Source: a virus. Taken from it: a stretch of 27,846 bases of DNA. The notes beneath the pieces are model-generated. The model had not been told where the DNA came from, made no database searches, and was given only the letters and a program-made list of their open reading frames with translations. The DNA lies in the IMG/VR virus record IMGVR_UViG_3300022169_000022, positions 1 to 27,846 of that record. One strand, written 5' to 3'. A program made the translations under genes and the position numbers. This document shows, one piece after another, positions 22,430 through 27,846 of this stretch. The first letter of the stretch is position 1. Every line of letters starts with the position of its first letter.

Positions 22430-22762
22430 ATGAAGGTAAACATACCATTAAAACCATTATCGGTTAATGTCGCTTGGAAGGGTAGACGCTTTAAAAGTGA
22501 ACTGTATAAAAACTGGATTGAAGACGGTTTATTTCTGTTGCAAAAGCAGGAGGTGAACGACTCAGAACAACTCCAATTAAATATTGAGTTTGGATTCTCT
22601 TCAAAAGGCTCAGACATTGACAACCCTATTAAACCCTTATTAGATTTAATCACGAAAAAGTACGGAATTAATGATAATCGCTTTTACAAATTGTACATTA
22701 AAAAAAAGGTGGTAAAAAAAGGGAAAGAGTATATCAAGTTTGAAATCAAGGAACTACTTTGA
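22430..22762 (+). CDS. RusA-like Holliday junction resolvase
   Basis: The 110-residue protein has the RusA core SSKGSDIDNPIKPLLDLI (57-74) with Asp62, Asp64 and Asp72, and then GINDNRFYKLYIKKKVV (79-95) with Asp82. These acidic residues bind metal and cut four-way junctions. Length and order fit RusA. It would resolve recombination intermediates before packaging. A four-base overlap links it to the sigma factor gene. Confidence 0.85.
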   Translation: MKVNIPLKPLSVNVAWKGRRFKSELYKNWIEDGLFLLQKQEVNDSEQLQLNIEFGFSSKGSDIDNPIKPLLDLITKKYGINDNRFYKLYIKKKVVKKGKEYIKFEIKELL

Positions 22763-23253
22763 AAACGATTACTGAAATAGCGAATAAAAACGATTCATAC
22801 TTTCGCTCTATGGCCTTACATATTTGTAAGCATAAAAGCGATGCTGATGACTTGGTTCAGGATATGTACTTGAAGTTGTACAGATATGATAAAGTGAAGC
22901 TGGATGATATGCACAAGAACGGAGTTTCAAAATTCCTATGCGTTCGTATTATAAACCAACTATTTCTGGACAGCAAAAGGAAAAACAAAAAGGAGTTTTT
23001 CTATCATTTCCTTGAGGATTTCGGTGAAGATGTTGACGCTTTAGAACGACAGGAAAAAGCTGACCACATTAGATATTTTATGGAAAAGCTGTACTGGTTT
23101 GACAGCAGGCTATTTGATGAGTATGTAAGCTCAGAAATGACAATGCGAGGATTAAGCAAAGCGACAGGTATTAATTTAAGGTCAATCTTTAATGCGATAA
23201 CCAGAGCAAAAACAGAATTACAAAAACTAAAGAAACATAAAGCACTTGAATAA
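22759..23253 (+). CDS. RNA polymerase sigma factor, ECF-like
   Basis: The 164-residue protein has a region-2 pattern (SYFRSMALHICKHKSDADDLVQDMYLKL, about 13-40, with the D-A-D-D-L-V-Q-D core-binding signature) followed by FLCVRIINQLFLD, and a region 4 helix-turn-helix near 128-155 (MTMRGLSKATGINLRSIFNAI). The start is TTG at 22759 in an overlap with the RusA stop; the first ATG in frame would cut region 2, so TTG is chosen. A phage sigma factor would send host RNA polymerase to phage promoters, probably late genes. Confidence 0.86.
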   Translation: MKTITEIANKNDSYFRSMALHICKHKSDADDLVQDMYLKLYRYDKVKLDDMHKNGVSKFLCVRIINQLFLDSKRKNKKEFFYHFLEDFGEDVDALERQEKADHIRYFMEKLYWFDSRLFDEYVSSEMTMRGLSKATGINLRSIFNAITRAKTELQKLKKHKALE

Positions 23254-23636
23254 TGGGAAGAAAAAAAGGGAGTAAAAACAAAGCAAAAGGTCTTGGCGAT
23301 ACAATCGCTAAAGTAACAAAAGCAACAGGCATAGACAAAGTAGTTAAGGCAGTCGCTGGTGATTCTTGTGGTTGTGATGAACGTAGGGAAAAATTGAATA
23401 AATTGTTTCCGTACAAGAAAGACATAGAGATGACGAAAGACCAATTTAAGATATACGAAAGGATAAGGCCAATGCTATTTCTTGACCCTGTTAAACGTGA
23501 CTTTGTAGAGAGCCTTAGAACTTTGCACAACGAAATAATGGGTACAAGATTAAAGCCAAGCAATTGCGGTTCTTGCGTTAAAGGTTGGAGAACCACTTTA
23601 GAAAACATATACATAAACCAGTGCAATGAAGATTAA
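23253..23636 (+). CDS. Protein with two Cys pairs (127 aa), unknown
   Basis: The N-terminus is basic (GRKKGSKNKAKG). A short motif CGCDERREKLNKLFPYKKDI (39-58) is one I recall in many Bacteroidota phage proteins, and a second C-x-x-C (CGSC, 105-108) lies near the end; together they could bind zinc. It starts on the last base of the sigma factor stop (TAATG) and overlaps the tail chaperone gene by 11 bases. Role unknown; a late regulatory or morphogenesis protein is possible. Confidence 0.62.
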   Translation: MGRKKGSKNKAKGLGDTIAKVTKATGIDKVVKAVAGDSCGCDERREKLNKLFPYKKDIEMTKDQFKIYERIRPMLFLDPVKRDFVESLRTLHNEIMGTRLKPSNCGSCVKGWRTTLENIYINQCNED

Positions 23637-24252
23637 ATATGTAGTGCCTGAAAGTATTGACGAAATAAAATTGAATCAATATCAGCTTTTTTTGAAGCTA
23701 CAAGACGAGATTAGCGAAAAGGAAATTGACCAAGTTTCTTATATGATACAGGTAATAAACATCTTTGTAAAGGGTGACCTATCCAAGATTGAAAAATTGC
23801 CAGTATCAAAGTTGGAGGAGATATTCCAAACGGTTCTTAATTTATTCCAACAGGGCGAAAGCAAGCTATTTCAAAGGGTAACAATAAAGGGGAAAGAATA
23901 CGGAATGCACAGCAACTTGAGCGACATAAGTACAAGCGAGTTTGCAGACATTCAGGAGTTTGAAAAGAAAGGGTTTTCAGAAAACCTCCATAAAATATTA
24001 GCTGTGCTTTACAGACCCATAATTCAAGAAGCAAGCGGATTGTATAGGCTGGAGTCTTATACTGGCTTAGAAGGCAGGGATGAACTTTTTAAAGAGCATT
24101 TTCCTTGCGAAGCAGTTGACGGTTCTATTGTTTTTTTTTGGACTTTGAGAAACGAGTTATTACAAACTTCGCATACCTCTTTGAGCAGAAGGGAACGAAG
24201 GAAACTTTTAAGACAAGCAGAACAATCGAATGGGGCTGGTACCACTTCTTAA
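23626..24252 (+). CDS. Tail assembly chaperone, short form (gpG-like)
   Basis: The 208-residue helix-rich protein fits the N-terminal part of a tail assembly chaperone: LFLKLQDEISEKEIDQVSYM (21-40), FQRVTIKGKEYGMHSNLSDI (82-101), LHKILAVLYRPIIQ (121-134). The chaperone coats the tape measure during tail assembly. The downstream frame adds a second domain through a -1 frameshift, like lambda G and GT. The short form ends normally at 24252. The tape measure is not next to it but at 3.15 kb. Confidence 0.75.
   Translation: MKIKYVVPESIDEIKLNQYQLFLKLQDEISEKEIDQVSYMIQVINIFVKGDLSKIEKLPVSKLEEIFQTVLNLFQQGESKLFQRVTIKGKEYGMHSNLSDISTSEFADIQEFEKKGFSENLHKILAVLYRPIIQEASGLYRLESYTGLEGRDELFKEHFPCEAVDGSIVFFWTLRNELLQTSHTSLSRRERRKLLRQAEQSNGAGTTS
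24132..24138 (+). other. -1 frameshift slippery heptamer T TTT TTT
   Basis: A run of nine T (24131-24139) is read GTT TTT TTT TGG in the chaperone frame, so T_TTT_TTT is in phase for tandem slippage to the -1 frame. After the slip the ribosome reads TTG GAC TTT. The downstream frame is open and codes for a sensible second domain to 24389. Confidence 0.75.
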
Positions 24253-24389
24253 TTGAGTTAGCAAACGATGACGTTTTGAAGTTAGATGCAGTCGGTGAAA
24301 TCCCTATTGAAAAGGCTTTATTATTTCTGATGTATCGAAAAGACAAGAATGAACAGCAAACAAATAGATTAAAGAAAAACAGAACGTGA
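24138..24389 (+). CDS. C-terminal extension of the tail assembly chaperone (gpGT-like), via -1 frameshift
   Basis: The frame lies at -1 relative to the chaperone gene and overlaps it over 24138-24252. It has no ATG start near its beginning; the slippery run just upstream supplies the entry. The product adds 83 residues (DFEKRVITNFAYLFEQKGTK, WGWYHFLIELANDDVLKLDA, then a Lys/Asn/Arg-rich end). The fusion protein would be about 254 residues. In lambda the longer form binds the tape measure and the short form is made in excess. Here this is inferred from the sequence layout. Confidence 0.72.
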   Translation: MDFEKRVITNFAYLFEQKGTKETFKTSRTIEWGWYHFLIELANDDVLKLDAVGEIPIEKALLFLMYRKDKNEQQTNRLKKNRT

Positions 24390-24408
24390 CTTTTTTCGTT
24401 TTATACTT

Positions 24409-24921
24409 ATGCAGACACTTTACCAAGTAGTAAATGAAATTAAGGAGCTGGCAACAGCGCATCCCCAAATCACTTCATTTTACTACGGAGATTCAATCCA
24501 ATTAGACACAAAGACAGACAAGTTACCTGCTCTTTTGGTAGAGCCTCAAGGCAGCCAAAGTGGAAAAGGGTTTGTCACCTTTACAATCTTACTTACTTGC
24601 TTTGATATCCCAAGCAAAGACAGGAGCGATGATTTAGAAGTTGACTCGAAACTTTTCGATATGATTCAAGACGTTATCGGCCAGTTTGCAAATGGTAACC
24701 TCTTTAAAGATTACACAAATTACAGTTTAGATACAGACATTTCAATTTCCCCAAGTTCTCCAAACATCGATAAAAATGATAGGATGTTGGCCTGGACTGC
24801 TTCATTAGATATCACCGTAAAATATGCGAAAACAGGTTGTGCTGATTCAATTATTTATGACGCAACTATAAGCGATGGCATTGGAGTTTGGATAATAGAA
24901 GATACATTTACAGTACAATAA
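24409..24921 (+). CDS. Tail terminator-like protein (170 aa)
   Basis: A mixed alpha/beta protein, with YQVVNEIKELATAHPQITSF (5-24), LPALLVEPQGSQSGKGFVTFTILLTC (39-64) and a helical LFDMIQDVIGQFANGNLFKD (82-101). Position after the chaperone and the pattern I recall from Bacteroidota phages (HPQI..FYYGD) suggest a tail terminator or tail completion protein that caps the tube. The TTCGTTTTAT motif lies just upstream. Evidence is moderate. Confidence 0.65.
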   Translation: MQTLYQVVNEIKELATAHPQITSFYYGDSIQLDTKTDKLPALLVEPQGSQSGKGFVTFTILLTCFDIPSKDRSDDLEVDSKLFDMIQDVIGQFANGNLFKDYTNYSLDTDISISPSSPNIDKNDRMLAWTASLDITVKYAKTGCADSIIYDATISDGIGVWIIEDTFTVQ

Positions 24922-24929
24922 AAAAAAAT

Positions 24930-26327
24930 ATGGCAACAAGAACAACCTTAAAAGGGTATTTTCAAACAGGTGATAAACCAACTCAAGCACAATTTGAAGC
25001 GTTAATAGACGGAGTCCCAAACTTAACAGACGGAAGCGTAACAGATGCAGAATTTAGTTATCTAAATGGAACTACTTCAGCAATTCAAACGCAAATAGAT
25101 GGCAAGCAAGCAACGCTGGTTAATCAAACAAATATTAAATCGGTCAACGGTGAAACTCTTTTAGGTTCTGGTGATTTAACGGTTTCATCATCGGCAGCTT
25201 GGGGAGGAATTACTGGAACTTTGTCAAGTCAGACAGACTTGCAAACAGCTTTAGATTTAAAAGAAGATGTAATTGCAGCAGGCACTACTTCAGAATATTA
25301 CAGAGGTGATAAATCATTTGTAGCTTTGGACAAAACGGCTGTTGGTTTACCTAATGTAGACAACACAAGCGATGCAAATAAACCAGTTTCAACAGCAACG
25401 CAAACAGCTTTAGATTTAAAGGCAGATTTAACAGGCGCAACCTTTACAGGTGACGTTACTGCTCCAGATTTCATAGGTGACTTAAATGGTGCGGTAAGAT
25501 TTGCTGCAAAAAATGAAAGTGGTGCTACTTTACTAAAGGGTAAAGTTGTCGCAATTATTGGGGTGAACGGTTCAGAAACAACTGTTGATTTAGCCGATGC
25601 AGATAACGCATCAGCAAGACCAGCTTTTGGCTTAGTTTATGCAGATGCAAATAATAATGCAGCCGTTGAAGTTGTAACATTAGGCGAATTAGCAGGCTTA
25701 AATACATCAGCATTTAGCGAAGGCGACACACTTTATGTTAGCACAACAGCGGGAGATGTAACAACAACACCACCAACAAGCGAAGCTGCCGACATTCAAA
25801 ACATAGGTCGAGTTATAAGAAGTCACGCAAGTGCTGGAATCATTAGAGTTGGTGGAGCAGGAAGAGCAAACCAAACACCAAATTTAGATTCAGCAAAAAT
25901 ATTTTTAGGGAATGCATCAAATCAAAGTGTAGCAACGGCTGTTACTGGTGAGGTGACTATTTCAAACACAGGAGTAACGGAGGTTACAAGTATAGACGGC
26001 AACATTTCAATTCAAGGATTTAGACCATATTCAAGGGAAACGACAACGGAAAGAACTTTATCTTTAACCGATGCTGGCACTTTTATAAGTGCTGAAAATG
26101 TAGGAGGCACGGAAGTAACTATTCCAACAAATGCATCAGTAGCATTTACTCAAGGAACAGAAATTGATTTCATTCAAAAGACGGCAGGCACTTTGAGACT
26201 AACAGCAGCATCAGGAGTTACATTAAATGGTGCAGTCGCAGGTTCAGTAGCGGTCACGGCTCAATGGGGAGGCGTTACAATTAAATTAATTGCTACTAAC
26301 GAATGGATAGCAGTCGGTAAAATTTAG
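24930..26327 (+). CDS. Tail fibre or receptor-binding appendage (465 aa)
   Basis: ATG 24930 begins MATRTTLKGYFQTGDKPTQA; an upstream in-frame TTG at 24888 lies inside the previous gene, so the ATG is chosen. The protein is low in charge and rich in Ala, Thr, Ser and Gly. It has fibre-type repeats: QTALDLK occurs twice, and the collar motif VGLPNVDNTSDANKPVSTAT (about 144-163) is common in phage tail fibres. Later parts (FGLVYADANNNAAVEVVTLG, then YVSTTAGDVTTTPP) fit beta-helical fibre shafts. It would bind the host surface, with the glycine-rich protein as its likely tip. Confidence 0.8.
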   Translation: MATRTTLKGYFQTGDKPTQAQFEALIDGVPNLTDGSVTDAEFSYLNGTTSAIQTQIDGKQATLVNQTNIKSVNGETLLGSGDLTVSSSAAWGGITGTLSSQTDLQTALDLKEDVIAAGTTSEYYRGDKSFVALDKTAVGLPNVDNTSDANKPVSTATQTALDLKADLTGATFTGDVTAPDFIGDLNGAVRFAAKNESGATLLKGKVVAIIGVNGSETTVDLADADNASARPAFGLVYADANNNAAVEVVTLGELAGLNTSAFSEGDTLYVSTTAGDVTTTPPTSEAADIQNIGRVIRSHASAGIIRVGGAGRANQTPNLDSAKIFLGNASNQSVATAVTGEVTISNTGVTEVTSIDGNISIQGFRPYSRETTTERTLSLTDAGTFISAENVGGTEVTIPTNASVAFTQGTEIDFIQKTAGTLRLTAASGVTLNGAVAGSVAVTAQWGGVTIKLIATNEWIAVGKI

Positions 26328-26331
26328 AAAT

Positions 26332-27210
26332 ATGATAGGAACGACTTTTGGAAATAGTGCAAGTAGTGGCGGTGGTTTTACATTTATGACTGCAACAGGT
26401 GGAACGATTACAACTGATGGAGATTATAAAATTCACACTTTTAGTTCATCTTCTAATTTTACGGTTTCTTCAATTGGAACAGACCCTACATATGGAAACG
26501 TAGTAGATGTGCTTTTAGTAGCTGGCGGCGGAAGCGGTGGCGGTGGTTCAAATGGAGTAGGAAGCGGTGGCGGTGGCGGTGGTTCTGTTCGTTCTGTTAC
26601 CGGACAATCGGTTACTGCTCAACTTTACGCGGTAGCAGTTGGGGGCGGGGCGGCAGCACCCGCATATCAAGTTTTAGGAAATAACGGAACACAAAGTAGT
26701 TTTGCTGCGTTAGGCTCGGCAGTATTAGGCGGCGGCGGCGGCGCTGTTCCAATTAGTTCTGTTAACGGTCTTAGCGGTGGTAGCGGCGGAGGTGGCGCGT
26801 CACCAAACGGAACAGGAGGAGCAGCAGCCGGAGGTGATGAAGCGTTCTCAGGAGGCGCGGGGATGACTTCCACAATACCACCATATAGAGGGGCTGGAGG
26901 CGGAGGCGCTGGGGCGGTTGGTGCTTCGGGCAATGTTTCTGGAATTGGAGGCGCTGGAGTTTCTAAAACTATTTCCGGAGCGGCGGTTTTTTACGGTGGT
27001 GGTGGTGGTGGCGCAATACACACAGGAACCACACCGGTAGGAGGAAACGGCGGCGGCGGTAATGGCGCAAACAGAAAGAGCGTACCAGCATTAAACGCAA
27101 CGGCTGGAGCAGCAAACACAGGAGGCGGAGGCGGAGCGGGTATTTATATCTCAGAGTTAGCGGCAAACGGCGGTAGCGGTATTGTAATAATAAAATATAA
27201 ATTTCAGTAA
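26332..27210 (+). CDS. Glycine-rich adhesin/tail-tip protein
   Basis: The 292-residue protein has a short conserved N-terminal part (TATGGTITTDGDYKIHTF..SSNFTVSS, about 20-46) ending in VVDVLLVAGGGSGGGGS, then long glycine tracts between short Ala/Ser/Thr/Asn segments, and a C-terminal GGSGIVIIKYKFQ. The N-terminus is the start of the glycine-rich domain found in phage tips, and the tracts could form polyglycine-II sheets as in the T4-like phage S16 adhesin. It would sit at the fibre tip and bind the receptor. The DNA is very GC-rich here (26521-26580 has 41 G/C in 60), unlike the rest of the genome. Confidence 0.78.
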   Translation: MIGTTFGNSASSGGGFTFMTATGGTITTDGDYKIHTFSSSSNFTVSSIGTDPTYGNVVDVLLVAGGGSGGGGSNGVGSGGGGGGSVRSVTGQSVTAQLYAVAVGGGAAAPAYQVLGNNGTQSSFAALGSAVLGGGGGAVPISSVNGLSGGSGGGGASPNGTGGAAAGGDEAFSGGAGMTSTIPPYRGAGGGGAGAVGASGNVSGIGGAGVSKTISGAAVFYGGGGGGAIHTGTTPVGGNGGGGNGANRKSVPALNATAGAANTGGGGGAGIYISELAANGGSGIVIIKYKFQ

Positions 27211-27530
27211 TGGCACACTTCGCAGAAATAGACGCAAATAATATAGTTACAAGGGTACTTGTATTTAATGACAATTATACAGATTCAGATTGTACAGCTT
27301 TATTAGGTGGTACTTGGATTCAAACGAGTTATAATAATAATATAAGAAAAAACTTTGCTGGTATAGGATACACATATGATTCAAATTTAGATGCTTTTAT
27401 TGCACCCAAGCCTTTTAATAGTTGGGTATTAAATACTGAAACTTGCAAATGGGAATCTCCGATTGAAAAGCCTGAAGGTGATTATACTTGGAATGAAGAT
27501 AATTTAAGTTGGGAAGAACAAGAAATATAA
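27210..27530 (+). CDS. Conserved phage structural protein (106 aa) of the marine phage type
   Basis: The start overlaps the adhesin stop (TAATG). The N-terminus MAHFAEIDANNIVTRVLVFN is widely seen in short proteins of marine and freshwater phages, including cyanophages, and the middle WIQTSYNNNIRKNFAGIGYTY and the WNEDNLSWEEQ end agree. These proteins are taken as virion or tail-fibre associated; no function is proven. It sits between the adhesin and the next tail gene. Confidence 0.75.
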   Translation: MAHFAEIDANNIVTRVLVFNDNYTDSDCTALLGGTWIQTSYNNNIRKNFAGIGYTYDSNLDAFIAPKPFNSWVLNTETCKWESPIEKPEGDYTWNEDNLSWEEQEI

Positions 27531-27536
27531 AAAAAA

Positions 27537-27846
27537 TTGTTTGATACTGAAGAAATAAAGAAGGCTTTTGATGACTTTGGAAAGAAGGTCGTTAAGGATG
27601 CACGTTCTAATTTAGCCGCAAAGGATAAAGATGTAAGCGGCAACCTTTCACGCTCTTTAGATTACGAATTTGAAGGGTATAAAGGTGGGTTTCGCTTTGT
27701 CATTAATATGGATGATTATGGCATATTCCAAGATATAGGAGTAAAAGGAACAAAAAGCACCTATCCAGAAACAGCAAGAGCGCAAGAAAAATATAAGACA
27801 GACGGAGATAGTAAACCAAGATTTGGAAGCGGTAGAGGCAAAAAAG
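27537..27846 (+). CDS. gp10-like tail protein, partial at the 3' end
   Basis: The frame opens with TTG 27537, six bases after the previous stop; there is no ATG before the conserved region, so TTG is likely the start. It runs off the window without a stop. It has AFDDFGKKVVKDARSNLAAK near 10-29, VSGNLSRSLDYEFEG (33-47) and INMDDYGIFQDIGVKGT (56-72), the pattern of HK97 gp10-like proteins that join or complete the tail. At the window end it reads GSGRGKK. If the window is closed into a circle, it would stop three codons later; related proteins are longer, so it is probably truncated. Confidence 0.7.
   Translation, partial: MFDTEEIKKAFDDFGKKVVKDARSNLAAKDKDVSGNLSRSLDYEFEGYKGGFRFVINMDDYGIFQDIGVKGTKSTYPETARAQEKYKTDGDSKPRFGSGRGKK

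Noticed and set aside
24888-24930. Upstream TTG start (24888) for the tail fibre
   Set aside because: It lies inside the previous gene; ATG 24930 follows an A-rich leader and begins a normal fibre N-terminus.
26667-27274. Long minus-strand frames (Pro-rich and Arg/Leu-rich) opposite the glycine-rich gene
   Set aside because: They are the complement of Gly codon tracts (Pro/Arg-rich by necessity) and match no start or promoter signals.
1-27846. Reassigned stop codon, as in some Bacteroidota phages
   Set aside because: TAA, TAG and TGA all end genes at tight junctions (for example TAGATG at 532-537, TGA at gene overlaps), so the standard code is used.
1-27846. Temperate lifestyle genes (integrase, repressor, attachment site)
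   Set aside because: No tyrosine or serine recombinase motifs and no divergent repressor region are seen; the window may be incomplete, so absence is not proof.

Overview
The window is most of a tailed-phage (siphovirus-type) genome that infects a member of the Bacteroidota, probably a flavobacterium. Three things point to that host. The DNA is AT-rich, and translation starts follow A-rich leaders with no Shine-Dalgarno boxes. The best promoter candidates carry the Bacteroidota -7 box TANNTTTG. The structural proteins also resemble, from memory, families typical of Bacteroidota phages. All convincing protein genes lie on the + strand; the only minus-strand gene supported is a tRNA. All three stop codons end genes, so the standard code is used. 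No integrase, excisionase or repressor was recognised. Both ends cut into genes, so the window is either a fragment or a permuted circle.

Layout. 1-5.4 kb: tail proteins (a partial tail protein, an 814-residue tail/baseplate protein, a 47-residue protein, the tape measure) and an XkdF-type prohead protease. 5.4-6.8 kb: a ParB-domain protein overlapping a Mom-like DNA-modification gene, with a compact antisense tRNA-Gly(TCC) unit at its 3' end. 6.8-16.1 kb: small and large terminase, scaffold-like protein, major capsid protein, probable tail tube, portal with a fused MuF-like domain, connector, small structural proteins, a LamG-like appendage protein and a lysis set (two small membrane proteins and an M15 peptidase). 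16.1-16.3 kb: a 192-base intergenic region with three tandem 12-bp repeats, a terminator and two TANNTTTG boxes, followed by the early genes.

16.3-23.3 kb: replication and recombination genes. These are a Sak3-type annealing protein with a PD-(D/E)XK exonuclease, a protein carrying only the DnaA DNA-binding domain, an SSB-like protein, a candidate structured RNA, two replication-associated proteins, a DNA methyltransferase, a nuclease-like protein, a MazG-like protein, a RusA resolvase and a small sigma factor. 23.3-27.8 kb: the second tail region, with a tail assembly chaperone that shows a clear -1 frameshift site, a tail-terminator-like protein, a tail fibre, a glycine-rich adhesin whose GC content is far above its surroundings, and the start of a gp10-like protein.

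A plausible programme is as follows. Host polymerase reads the early genes from the 16.24-16.29 kb promoters. The RecET-like pair, DnaA-like, SSB-like and RusA proteins replicate and resolve the DNA. The sigma factor may redirect polymerase to late genes. The Mom-like protein and the methyltransferase modify adenines or cytosines, probably against restriction. The most unusual points are the Mom/ParB pair with the antisense tRNA unit, the portal-MuF fusion, the DnaA-domain-IV protein, the frameshift site and the structured RNA at 19.1-19.2 kb.
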